From: JANSYL01 sp963921255
GTDB lineage: Bacteria > Pseudomonadota > Alphaproteobacteria > Rhodobacterales > Rhodobacteraceae
DNA: 64,000 nucleotides
Assembly: GCA_963921255.3 (NCBI GenBank)
Contig: CAWUEW020000001.1
Coordinates: 992,001-1,056,000 of the forward strand
Reading direction: 5' to 3'
Below are positions 51,086 through 59,383 of the stretch, piece after piece. A program made the translations under genes and the position numbers. Position 1 is the first letter of the stretch; each line of letters begins with the position of its first letter. The notes under the pieces are model-generated. The model did no database searches, had not been told where the DNA came from, and saw only the letters and a list, made by a program, of their open reading frames with translations.

Positions 51086-51106
51086 CGTCGGGAAACGATC
51101 CCGACG
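51086..51106 (-). promoter_or_regulatory. 5'-leader hairpin of the CoA ligase gene
   Basis: CGTCGGGA-AACGA-TCCCGACG, a perfect 8-base stem ending just before the GGGAGG ribosome site of the TTG-started ligase gene. It could gate translation. The rest of the divergent gap (51107-51279) is locally AT-richer and probably holds promoters, but no clear -35/-10 pair is seen. Confidence 0.45.
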
Positions 51107-51279
51107 CCCGCAGGCCACCATCATTGGTCGGGCGACTCAGCGCCCTTCACCGTGGCAGAAAATTTCTCGTCGTCAACTTTTGCCGCAATTTTTCGCAATC
51201 TTAACGAATTGTAACAGGCCGCTCGAAAGGCTTGGCGGCGGCCTTGTGGCGGTGCTAGCGATGGCGTGGGAGAGAGGCG

Positions 51280-53205
51280 ATGCCACATCGGATGAGCACC
51301 GAAAATCTGACGCGCGCGGGGCTGAACCTGATCCAGCAGGCGCTGTCAATTTACGACGCCGACCTGCGGCTTGTCGTGTCCAATCGCCCGTTTCAAAGCA
51401 TGTTCGGCCTGCCGGAGTCGCTTGTGACACCTGGGGCCCGGTTCGAGGACACGATCCGGTTTCTGGTCGAGCGCGGGGAATATGGCCCGGTGGCTGACCC
51501 GGACAGTTTTGTTCAGATTCGCGTCGAACAGGCCAAGGCGTTCGAGCCCCACTACATGGAGCGGCGGCGCGCCAACGGCCGGATGATCAGCGTCGACGGC
51601 TCGCCGCTGGAGGAGGGCGGATGGGTGACCGTTTACACGGACATTACGGCGATCAAACAGCAGGAAAGCCTGCTGCGCGCGCGGTCCGAGGTCTTGTCCG
51701 ACCAGCTTTTGACCCATGCCGAGGAACTGTCGACCACCAACCGCGCGCTTGAGGCGACCATCGGCCAATTGGAAGAAGCCAAGCGCGAATTGACCGAGAT
51801 GGAGGCGCGGATCCGTCTGACCACGGAAATGGCGCCGGCCCATATCGCGCATGTCGATCGGGACGGGGTCTACACCTATACGAACCGGCGGCTGACCTCG
51901 ATCCTGCCGGGCCGCGACAGCGATATCGTAGGCCTCACATTCGAACAGGCGCTTGGCGCGGACACGGCCGCCCGCCTGCGCCCCCTGCTTGAACAGGCTC
52001 TGACCGGTGCACCTCAGGTGCTGGAGTTCACCGACGAAGCCTCGGCACGGCGAATCCGGACGGCCTTCACCCCCGATCAATCCGGTCCCGATGAGCCCAT
52101 CAACGGCGTCTATCTGCTGTCCACCGACGTGACCGAAGAGGCGCAGGCGCGCGCGGCCCTGTCACAGACCAAGAAGCGCGAACTTGCCGCGCGCCTGAGC
52201 AGCGGCATGGCGCATGACTTTGCCAACCTCCTGACCATTATCCTGGGCCTGCAGGGTCGGCTCGAGAAAATGCCCCTGCCCCTCGGCGCGCATGAATTGA
52301 CCGGGGCCACAAAGGCGGCCGCCCGGCGCGGCGGCACCCTGCTGAACAAAATCGCGCAGATGTCCGGCAAACGAGAAATGGCACTGGCGCCCACAACGCT
52401 GACCGAGTTCCTCGAAACGCTGCGGCCGCTGGCCAAGGCGGCCCTGCCGTCAGAGATCGAGTTGAGCATCCGCAACACGGTACCCCACGCGGCCCTGATG
52501 CTGGATGCCGGGTCTCTGCAGGACAGCCTGCTCAATCTTGTGCTGAATGCGCGGGACGCGATGCGCGGCAATGAAGGGCGGATCGCCATCGAACTGGAGC
52601 CGGTCCGGGACACATGGCTGCAGATCACCGTCACCGACACAGGGCCCGGCTTTTCGCATGCCGCCCTGGAAGAAGGGCTTGATCCGTTTTTCACCACCAA
52701 GGGCCAGGAAGGATCGGGGCTTGGCCTCAGCATGGTCTATGACCACACGCAATTGGTCGGGGGCACGGTTCGCCTGTCCAACCATGCCAACGGCGGCGCG
52801 ATTGTGCGCCTGAGGCTGCCGCTGAAACCGGCCAAGCTTGAAAAGACGCCGCATCTGATCCTCGTGGTCGACGACAACGAGGATATCCGCGCCCACGTCC
52901 GCGAGTTGCTGACCGGCTTGGGCCATCAGGTCATGGAGGCTGCAAGCGCAGAGGAGGCGCTGGCGCTGGCCGAGGTTCCCGGCCTCAACTGGGTGATCTC
53001 GGATATTCGTATGGGGGCCGATGATGGGATTTCGCTTCTGACCAACATCGCGGCCGCGCAACCCGGCCTGAACCTCGCCCTAATGACGTCCCTGCCCGAA
53101 TCCGACAGCGCCTTTCAGCAGGGCGCCACCCGCTGGCCCGTGCTCCAAAAGCCGCTGGATGCCGCGCTGTTGCACAGGCTTCTGACTGCGGAGGCCGCCG
53201 CATGA
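51280..53205 (+). CDS. PAS-domain hybrid sensor histidine kinase
   Basis: A 641-residue soluble sensor. PAS 1 is at about 15-130 (AGLNLIQQALSIYDADLRLV), followed by a coiled coil near 135-180, PAS 2 at about 180-295, a dimerisation helix with phospho-His near 311 (SSGMAHDFANLLT), and an ATPase domain with N-box NLVLNARDAM and G-boxes DTGPGF and GSGLGLS. A C-terminal receiver follows (ILVVDDNEDIR, Asp in VISDIRMG, Lys in LQKPLDA). No membrane segment. Divergent from the transporter operon and overlapping the response-regulator gene by ATGA. Confidence 0.92.
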   Translation: MPHRMSTENLTRAGLNLIQQALSIYDADLRLVVSNRPFQSMFGLPESLVTPGARFEDTIRFLVERGEYGPVADPDSFVQIRVEQAKAFEPHYMERRRANGRMISVDGSPLEEGGWVTVYTDITAIKQQESLLRARSEVLSDQLLTHAEELSTTNRALEATIGQLEEAKRELTEMEARIRLTTEMAPAHIAHVDRDGVYTYTNRRLTSILPGRDSDIVGLTFEQALGADTAARLRPLLEQALTGAPQVLEFTDEASARRIRTAFTPDQSGPDEPINGVYLLSTDVTEEAQARAALSQTKKRELAARLSSGMAHDFANLLTIILGLQGRLEKMPLPLGAHELTGATKAAARRGGTLLNKIAQMSGKREMALAPTTLTEFLETLRPLAKAALPSEIELSIRNTVPHAALMLDAGSLQDSLLNLVLNARDAMRGNEGRIAIELEPVRDTWLQITVTDTGPGFSHAALEEGLDPFFTTKGQEGSGLGLSMVYDHTQLVGGTVRLSNHANGGAIVRLRLPLKPAKLEKTPHLILVVDDNEDIRAHVRELLTGLGHQVMEAASAEEALALAEVPGLNWVISDIRMGADDGISLLTNIAAAQPGLNLALMTSLPESDSAFQQGATRWPVLQKPLDAALLHRLLTAEAAA

Positions 53206-53900
53206 GTGCCCCCTTGGTGACCATTCTGGATGACGAGCCGCAAATTCGTTCCTTGCTCTCGGACACGCTGACAGAGGCGGGGTTTCGGACGGCCAGCTTT
53301 GCCCGCGCGACCGAATTCGAGGCCGCGCTGAAGACCACCACGCCGGATGTGTGTCTGGTCGATCTGGGGCTTCCGGATAAGGACGGGTTGGCGCTGGTGC
53401 ATCGGCTCGCGCTCGAATCCGGGGCCGCGATCATCATCATTTCCGGACGTGCGCAGGTTCAGGACCGCGTCACAGGGCTGGAGCTTGGGGCGGATGATTA
53501 CATCATCAAACCGTTCGACCCGGCCGAGGTCGTCGCCCGCATCCGGGCGCGGTTGCGGACGCCCAAGGGCAAAGAACAGGGCCACGACACCGCCCAGTTC
53601 AACGGGTGGACAGCCCATTTCGACCGCTATGCGCTGGTCCACGCGGACGGCAGCGAAACCACGTTCTCCCATGCCGAGGGGGATCTGCGCCTTTTCCTTG
53701 AGGCGCCCAAGCGCCTGATCTCGCGCCAGCAGATGCAGGAAGCCTTGGGCGGCGCTGCCGGGGAAAGCTTTGACCGGGCGATGGACGTGCGCGTGTCGCG
53801 CCTGCGGACCAAACTGCGGGAAGACCCCAAGAATCCGCGCCTGATCAAAACCATCTACGGGGCTGGCTACATCTTCTTGGGCGATGTCGTCTGGCGCTAA
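53202..53900 (+). CDS. OmpR-type response regulator
   Basis: A 232-residue regulator. The receiver has the acidic pair LDDEPQ, phospho-acceptor Asp in CLVDLGLPDKDG and Lys in DYIIKPFDPAEV. The DNA-binding winged helix includes LISRQQMQEALGG and DVRVSRLRTKLREDPKNPRLIKTIYGAGYIF. Partner of the overlapping hybrid kinase, and likely controller of the divergent transporter/ligase operon. Its TAA overlaps the stop of the convergent amidohydrolase. Confidence 0.94.
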   Translation: MSAPLVTILDDEPQIRSLLSDTLTEAGFRTASFARATEFEAALKTTTPDVCLVDLGLPDKDGLALVHRLALESGAAIIIISGRAQVQDRVTGLELGADDYIIKPFDPAEVVARIRARLRTPKGKEQGHDTAQFNGWTAHFDRYALVHADGSETTFSHAEGDLRLFLEAPKRLISRQQMQEALGGAAGESFDRAMDVRVSRLRTKLREDPKNPRLIKTIYGAGYIFLGDVVWR

Positions 53901-55099
53901 GACACAAGCCGCGCAGCCGCGCCCGCCAGAACCTCGAGGCCCGTGACGAGGTCCGCCTCGGATGTGTCCTCCTCCAAGGCGTGGCTGATACCGCCGATCG
54001 ACGGCACGAACAGCATCCCGACCGGCATCAGCGCGGCCAGGTTGGATGCGTCGTGCAGGGCGCCGGACGGCATGTGGCGCCACCGGCCCGGTGCGATCTC
54101 GGCCGCGGTCAGGGCAAGCGCGTCCTGCAGGGCCCGATCCATCGGAACGGGTGTCAGATCATGCCGCAGCCGATCGGCCACCACCTCGCACCCGGTTTGG
54201 GCCGCGACCTCGTCCAACACGGCAAGGATGGCCTGCTCCATCCGGTGCAAACGGTCCGCGTCCGCATCGCGCCACTGCAAGGTAAAGATCGCCCGCCCCG
54301 GCACGATGGACGACGCGTTGGGCTCCAGACGGAGATGACCGATGGTCCAAACCGTTTGCGGCGTGACGACATTGGCAAACCGGTCCTCCAACAGCGTCGA
54401 GATTCGCGTCACCGCTGTCATCGCATCGCGCCGCATGGCCATGGGCGTTGTGCCCGCGTGGTTCTGCTGGCCGCGAACCGTGATCTGAAACTGGCGCAAG
54501 CCGACGATCCCGGTCACGACGCCGATGGCCTCACCTGTCTGGTCCAGCACCGGGCCTTGTTCGATATGCGCCTCGAGAAACCCGAGGAACCGATCCGGCG
54601 CTACATCGGCACCGACGCGATCCCCCAAGAGTGCGCGGGCCGCCGCAAAGCCTGTGCCGTCGGTCGCCGTCAGCGCGTCGGCCTCGGCCAGACGCAGCTT
54701 GCCCGACCAGATGGAGCTGCCCGTCAACGCACCGAACCGCCCCTCTTCATCCTGGAAGCTGACGCAGGAAATCGGCGCCCCCACAGCCCGTGCGGCGCGG
54801 GCGATCTCCAGCCCCGCGATCACGCCAAACGCCCCGTCCAGCCACCCGCCTTCGGGCTGGCTATCCGAATGCGACCCGACGAGCAGCGACCGCTCGGGCA
54901 CGAGGCCAAACAGGTTGCCGACCGGATCAAATCGCGGCTCGAGACCGGCGTCCGACATCTGGCGGGCCAGCCAGTCGCGGGCGGCCAAATCCGCATCGGT
55001 AAAGGCGCGGCGGCGGACACCGACGCCATCCTGCCCAAACTGGCGCAGGCGGTGCAGGTCCGACAGGAAACGATCGGGGTCGATGGGAAGGGCAAGCAT
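53897..55099 (-). CDS. M20-family Zn-dependent amidohydrolase (carbamoylase type)
   Basis: A 400-residue amidase of the hydantoinase/carbamoylase group (N-carbamoyl-amino acid hydrolase or allantoate amidohydrolase-like). Metal motifs are LLVGSHSDSQPEGGWLDGAFGV, the QDEEGRFG block and EAHIEQGPVLD, with GQQNHAGTTPM in the dimer domain. GGGG precedes ATG 55099. Substrate not determinable; it stands apart from any pyrimidine or hydantoin genes. Confidence 0.9.
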   Translation of the reverse strand: MLALPIDPDRFLSDLHRLRQFGQDGVGVRRRAFTDADLAARDWLARQMSDAGLEPRFDPVGNLFGLVPERSLLVGSHSDSQPEGGWLDGAFGVIAGLEIARAARAVGAPISCVSFQDEEGRFGALTGSSIWSGKLRLAEADALTATDGTGFAAARALLGDRVGADVAPDRFLGFLEAHIEQGPVLDQTGEAIGVVTGIVGLRQFQITVRGQQNHAGTTPMAMRRDAMTAVTRISTLLEDRFANVVTPQTVWTIGHLRLEPNASSIVPGRAIFTLQWRDADADRLHRMEQAILAVLDEVAAQTGCEVVADRLRHDLTPVPMDRALQDALALTAAEIAPGRWRHMPSGALHDASNLAALMPVGMLFVPSIGGISHALEEDTSEADLVTGLEVLAGAAARLVS

Positions 55100-55136
55100 A
55101 TCCCCTTGTCCCGCGTTCCTGTGCTAAACACCAGAC

Positions 55137-55298
55137 ATGGATATGACGGCATTGGCATTTTACGCCTGCATCTGCGCGGTTCTGAGCCTCGCGTCACCGC
55201 GGCTTGGGCGCCCCTGGGTGCGTCTGGCGGTCGGCGCGGTGGTTGGCATCGTTGCGGCCGCCCTTCTTCCGATCTTGCGCACCACCCTTGCGCTTTAG
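55137..55298 (+). CDS. Small hydrophobic protein (53 aa)
   Basis: A 53-residue predicted membrane protein: helix 1 MTALAFYACICAVLSLA, a basic loop RLGRPWVRL, helix 2 AVGAVVGIVAAALLPIL, ending RTTLAL. No clear ribosome site; an ATG two codons downstream is an alternative. It lies 37 bases from the divergent amidohydrolase and 50 upstream of the phosphatase on the same strand. The two-helix design and basic loop support a real gene; function unknown. Confidence 0.55.
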   Translation: MDMTALAFYACICAVLSLASPRLGRPWVRLAVGAVVGIVAAALLPILRTTLAL

Positions 55299-55348
55299 GC
55301 GCTGATCCCCCAAACCCGGGCGGCATCACATCAGGGGCGGAAGATCAG

Positions 55349-55999
55349 ATGGGCGAACTGGTTCTTGTCCGGCACGGACAAGCGAACTCGGAAGCGCGGG
55401 ATGAAACCGGGTATGACAAGCTGTCGCCGCTTGGCCATCAGCAGGCCAAGTGGCTTGGCGCGTGGCTGCGCGCGCATGAAGCGCCGTTCGATACCGTCTT
55501 GATGGGCAGCCTGATCCGCCACCGCGAAACCGCGGACGGGATTGGCCCGGTCGGGGCGGCGCCGGTGGTCGACGACCGCCTGAACGAGCTGGACTACTTC
55601 AACCTCGCCCAAGCCCATGCGGCGCACACGAACCAGCCGCCTCCGACCGCCGAGACCTTCGTCACCCATATCCAAGAGATCATGGAAGCGTGGCAGCGCG
55701 CCGAGATCCAGGGCAACGAAAGCTACGCCTCGTTTGAAACCCGCGTCGCCGAGGTGCTGGATCTGGCCGCGACGCCGGGCAAGCGGGTGCTCTGTGTGAC
55801 ATCTGGCGGGGTCATTGGGATGATGGTTCGGCATCTTCTGGATTTGGACGCCGCACGCATGGCGCATTTGCTCGTTCCGATCCGCAACAGCTCGCTGCAC
55901 CGGGTGGCCGTGCTTGACCAGGCGACCATATTGGCAGGCTTCAACGCGACTCCGCATCTGGACACCCCAGACCGGCTGTACGCGCGCACCAAATACTAA
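55349..55999 (+). CDS. Histidine phosphatase-family protein
   Basis: A 216-residue phosphoglycerate-mutase-like phosphatase. The phospho-His motif is VLVRHGQAN at the N-terminus, then GSLIRHRETADG, the acid block ELDYFN and the second His region VTSGGVIGMMV, where the common VSHG is VTSGG. ATG 55349. Ends ten bases before the saccharopine dehydrogenase gene, so likely co-transcribed. Substrate unknown. Confidence 0.88.
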   Translation: MGELVLVRHGQANSEARDETGYDKLSPLGHQQAKWLGAWLRAHEAPFDTVLMGSLIRHRETADGIGPVGAAPVVDDRLNELDYFNLAQAHAAHTNQPPPTAETFVTHIQEIMEAWQRAEIQGNESYASFETRVAEVLDLAATPGKRVLCVTSGGVIGMMVRHLLDLDAARMAHLLVPIRNSSLHRVAVLDQATILAGFNATPHLDTPDRLYARTKY

Positions 56000-56009
56000 G
56001 GGGACGGGG

Positions 56010-57068
56010 ATGACGCATCTTTGGGTCCGGGCCGAACAGCGCCCCAATGAAGACCGGGTCGGGATTACGCCAGAGGGCGTTGCAGCCCTGATCGAGGCGG
56101 GGATCCGTGTCACGGTCGAGGGCAGCACCACGCGCGCGATCCCGATTGACGGGTACGCGGCCGCGGGCGCCCAGATTGCGCCTGAAAACAGCTGGCCGGA
56201 TGCACCGCTGGACGCGATTGTGTTTGGGCTGAAAGAGCTGCCGGACGATGGCACGCCCCTGCGCCATCGACACATCATGTTCGGGCATGCCTACAAGGGC
56301 CAGCCGGACGGCCAGGTGTTGTTGCGCCGCTTCAAGGCGGGGGGCGGAACGCTTTACGATCTGGAATATCTGGTCGACGAGACTGGGCGCCGCGTCGCGG
56401 CCTTCGGATACTGGGCCGGCTATGCGGGTGCTGCGGTAAGCCTGATGGCATGGGCCGCGCAGAAACGGGGCGAGGTATGCGGGCCGGTCGGGGTGTATCC
56501 CGGGCAAGAGGCCCTGACGTCCGAATTGATCGGCACGCTGGATCAGACCGGTGCACCGCGCCCGACGGCCATTGTCATCGGCGCACTTGGCCGCGTGGGC
56601 AGCGGGGCAAGCGATCTGTGCCGGGCGGTGGGGGTCGATGTGACGGCTTGGGATATGGCGGAAACAGCGCATGGCGGTCCGTTCCCCGAGATCCTTGATC
56701 ACGGTCTTTTCCTCAATTGCATTCTGGCCACGCCGGGCGTGCCTGTGTTCGTGCCCGAGCACGCGAAGAGAGCCGCCCGGACCCTCAGTGTCATCGGCGA
56801 CATTGCCTGCGACCCAACCTCGGACTTTTCCCCGATCAATGTCTATGACCGGACGACCACGTGGGACGACCCGGTGCTGCGGGTCCACGACACGCCCGTC
56901 CTTGACGTCATGGCCATCGACAACCTGCCGTCGATGCTGCCCGTCGAAAGCTCGCAGGACTATGCGGCCCAGTTGTTGCCGTCCTTGATGACCTTGGGCG
57001 ATCTTCAGGCCGGCGTCTGGAGCCGGGCAAAAACAGAGTTTGATCGGCACAGCAGCGCGCTGGCCTGA
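56010..57068 (+). CDS. Saccharopine dehydrogenase (lysine-forming type, LYS1-like)
   Basis: A 352-residue NAD-dependent saccharopine dehydrogenase with the alanine-dehydrogenase-like N-domain. Motifs include RAEQRPNEDRVGITPEGV, the key Lys in FGLKELPD and the key His in MFGHAYKGQ (yeast Lys77 and His96 equivalents), plus a Rossmann region AIVIGALGRVGSGA. The ATG follows AAGGGGACGGGG. It interconverts saccharopine with lysine plus 2-oxoglutarate. Paired with the next gene, probably for lysine breakdown. Confidence 0.88.
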   Translation: MTHLWVRAEQRPNEDRVGITPEGVAALIEAGIRVTVEGSTTRAIPIDGYAAAGAQIAPENSWPDAPLDAIVFGLKELPDDGTPLRHRHIMFGHAYKGQPDGQVLLRRFKAGGGTLYDLEYLVDETGRRVAAFGYWAGYAGAAVSLMAWAAQKRGEVCGPVGVYPGQEALTSELIGTLDQTGAPRPTAIVIGALGRVGSGASDLCRAVGVDVTAWDMAETAHGGPFPEILDHGLFLNCILATPGVPVFVPEHAKRAARTLSVIGDIACDPTSDFSPINVYDRTTTWDDPVLRVHDTPVLDVMAIDNLPSMLPVESSQDYAAQLLPSLMTLGDLQAGVWSRAKTEFDRHSSALA

Positions 57069-57088
57069 GCAATAAGGGGGGAATTCCC

Positions 57089-58231
57089 ATGACCATTCAT
57101 TGGTGTGGAACAGGGTTATCAGCGGTGCCGGGCCTGCGGCGTCTGATCGAAGCCGGGCAGGACGTGGTTGTCTGGAACCGCACGGTGGCCAAGGCTGAAG
57201 ACGCCGTAGGCGATATCGCAGCAGACATCCGGGCCTTTGATCTGGACGCGCTGAAAGCGGCGCTCGAGCCAGGGGACGTCGCCGTGTCCATGTTGCCGGG
57301 CGATTTCCACGTCGCGATCGCCGAAGCGGCCATCGCGGCAGGGGCGCATTTCGTGTCCTCCAGCTACATCGCACCCGAGATGCGGGCGTTGGGCGAGGCC
57401 GCGACCCATGCGGGCGTGGCTTTGGTGAACGAGGTGGGTTTGGACCCGGGCATCGACCACCTGATGGCCCATGCCCTGATGGCGGACTACCGGGCGTCGG
57501 AGGCGTTTTCGGCCACCAACGACCACAGCTTCATTTCCTACTGTGGCGGTGTGCCGAAAACACCGAACCCCTTCCGCTACAAGTTTTCTTGGTCGCCGCT
57601 TGGAGTGTTGAAAGCACTGCGATCGCCGTCGCGGTCCATCAAGGACGGGGCGGAATGGTCGGTCGCGCGGCCTTGGGATGCCGTGTCATCCTACGAGGCC
57701 CCCTTGCCCACACCGGAGCGGTTCGAAGTGTACCCGAACCGGGACAGCCTGCCGTTCATGGCAGAATACGGGTTCGGGGAGGATTGGCCCGTCACGCAAT
57801 TCGTGCGCGGAACGCTGCGTCTCGATGGATGGGCCGAGGCCTGGTCCGATGTGTTCGCCGAGATCGAAACGCTTGAAGGGCCGGCGGGTGACGCCCGCCT
57901 CAAGGAAATGTCCGACGGCTTCTGGGCCGAGAATGCCTATGACGACGGCGAGCCCGACCGCGTGGTTCTCTGCGTCGGACTCACGGCCAAGCGCGATGGA
58001 ACACCCGTCTGGAACAAGACCTATGTGATGGATGCGTGGGGCGATGATCGCGGCACGGCCATGGCGCGTTTGGTGTCGGTGCCGGTGTCCTTGGCGGTTG
58101 ACGCCGTGTTGGCCGGGCGCATCGCCCCAGGGGTCAGCGCCGCGCCGGCCGATGGCGCGCTGGTGTCCGAATGGATGCAGGTCGTGGGCGAATTGGCGCA
58201 GCACCTCGCCGTGGTGGATCACGCCGCCTGA
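57089..58231 (+). CDS. Saccharopine dehydrogenase-family protein (glutamate-forming, LYS9-like)
   Basis: A 380-residue reductase. N-terminal nucleotide motif WCGTGLSAVPGLRRL, then VSMLPGDFHVAIAEAAIAAGAHFVSSSY, NEVGLDPGIDHLMAHAL and GGVPKTPNPFRYKFSWSP, all typical of LYS9-type saccharopine dehydrogenase. It would convert saccharopine to glutamate and alpha-aminoadipate semialdehyde. GGGGGG precedes the ATG; 20 bases after its partner. Direction (catabolic or biosynthetic) is inferred. Confidence 0.88.
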   Translation: MTIHWCGTGLSAVPGLRRLIEAGQDVVVWNRTVAKAEDAVGDIAADIRAFDLDALKAALEPGDVAVSMLPGDFHVAIAEAAIAAGAHFVSSSYIAPEMRALGEAATHAGVALVNEVGLDPGIDHLMAHALMADYRASEAFSATNDHSFISYCGGVPKTPNPFRYKFSWSPLGVLKALRSPSRSIKDGAEWSVARPWDAVSSYEAPLPTPERFEVYPNRDSLPFMAEYGFGEDWPVTQFVRGTLRLDGWAEAWSDVFAEIETLEGPAGDARLKEMSDGFWAENAYDDGEPDRVVLCVGLTAKRDGTPVWNKTYVMDAWGDDRGTAMARLVSVPVSLAVDAVLAGRIAPGVSAAPADGALVSEWMQVVGELAQHLAVVDHAA

Positions 58232-58249
58232 CGCGGCGCGCCTACTCCG

Positions 58250-58564
58250 TCAGAGCAGATCTTCTTCCTCGGCCGTGATGTCGAGGCCCATCGCCTCGGC
58301 CCCTGCCTCCAGGTGGTCCGCGAAATGCGGGCTGCCAAGTAAATAGTCCGCCGTCGGGGTGGAGGCTACTGCCCGGGCCGTTTGCAGAGCTTCGGCATAA
58401 TCCTCGGCCTCAAAAGACCCCCGCCCAATCCAGAACACGGCCACCAGTTCGGCCTGCTCGTCTTCGTTGAGCCGGTCGATGAAACCGCGCAACTCCCCTT
58501 CGGCGCGATCCAGTTCGTGCCCCATGAGGATGACTTGGGCCAATTTCCGAATAGACAGTTCCAT
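58250..58564 (-). CDS. DUF3775 domain protein
   Basis: A 104-residue cytoplasmic protein of the DUF3775 family. Its typical block is FIDRLNEDEQAELVAVFWIGRGSF followed by TADYLLGSPHFADHLEAG. Helical and acidic. A strong ribosome site AGGAGG precedes ATG 58564. An FNR-type box lies 64 bases upstream at class II distance, suggesting low-oxygen control. Function unknown. Convergent with the saccharopine dehydrogenase gene. Confidence 0.87.
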   Translation of the reverse strand: MELSIRKLAQVILMGHELDRAEGELRGFIDRLNEDEQAELVAVFWIGRGSFEAEDYAEALQTARAVASTPTADYLLGSPHFADHLEAGAEAMGLDITAEEEDLL

Positions 58565-58593
58565 GGCGCACCTCCTTCTGCTGCCTGAAGGCC

Positions 58594-58635
58594 ACTTCAC
58601 GCCTTCCGCCGCACCTGCGCCTTGACCGAAATCAA
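58594..58635 (-). promoter_or_regulatory. FNR-type box upstream of the DUF3775 gene
   Basis: TTGAC-CGAA-ATCAA at 58622-58635, immediately after the stop of the SDR gene. On the minus strand TGAAGT (58599-58594) occupies the class II -10 position, predicting a start near 58587 and a 23-base leader with AGGAGG. The -10 is weak. Confidence 0.55.
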
Positions 58636-58636
58636 G

Positions 58637-59374
58637 CTACCGCCGGAAGAAGATGGCTTCGTACAACCCAATGGGAAGGAAACGGGAGACGCGAAACAAA
58701 AGGCCGAAGGCGAATGGGAACGCCTTGTGGAACGTGTCGGTGTTCATCTGGTCGAACACCTCCTGAGCGGCCTTTTCCGGCGACATCATGAACGGTTTGT
58801 CGTGCGGATTGTCCGTCTGCATCCGCGTGTCGATATAGCCCGGATTGGACAACTGAACGCAGATATCCGTGTGCCGCAGATCGCCATGGATCGACTCGGC
58901 CAATGCCATCAGACCGGCCTTGGACGCCGAGTATCCGATCGACCCGGGGAGACCGCGATAGGCCGACAACGAGCCGATCAGCATGATGTGCCCGTCGTTC
59001 TTTTCGACCATTGGCCCGATCACTTGGCCGATGACCCGGGCGGCGCCGGTCAGGTTCACGTCGAACATCTGCTCAACCCGGTCTGGGTCCCAGTCCTGCG
59101 CCTTCAGCAACGTTGCCAGACCGGCAAGAAAGACGACGCCATCAATGTCTCCTGCGGCCGCGGCGGCCGCTTCGACGGACGCTCTGTCGGCGACATCCAT
59201 CGGAACCACGTGGCACCGGCCCGGAAGGGTCTCGGCCAGCGCGTTCAGCTTTTCTTCCGACCGAGCGGACAGGACCAACTCCACCCCGGCGCGGCTCATC
59301 AAATCGGCCAAAGCGCGCCCGAGGCCCTCCGAGGCCCCGACCAGCCAGTACCGCTTTCCACTCCAGTCTTTCAT
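58637..59374 (-). CDS. SDR-family oxidoreductase (sigma-E cluster)
   Basis: A 245-residue classical SDR. The cofactor motif is GASEGLGRALA near residue 13, with catalytic Ser in IGSLSA and Tyr/Lys in YSASKAG. A hydrophobic C-terminus (AFPFAFGLLFRVSRFLPIGLYEAIFF) suggests membrane association and a lipid-like substrate. Last of four genes divergent from rpoE, nine bases after the MFS gene. Substrate unknown. Confidence 0.88.
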   Translation of the reverse strand: MKDWSGKRYWLVGASEGLGRALADLMSRAGVELVLSARSEEKLNALAETLPGRCHVVPMDVADRASVEAAAAAAGDIDGVVFLAGLATLLKAQDWDPDRVEQMFDVNLTGAARVIGQVIGPMVEKNDGHIMLIGSLSAYRGLPGSIGYSASKAGLMALAESIHGDLRHTDICVQLSNPGYIDTRMQTDNPHDKPFMMSPEKAAQEVFDQMNTDTFHKAFPFAFGLLFRVSRFLPIGLYEAIFFRR

Positions 59375-59383
59375 GACAGCTCC

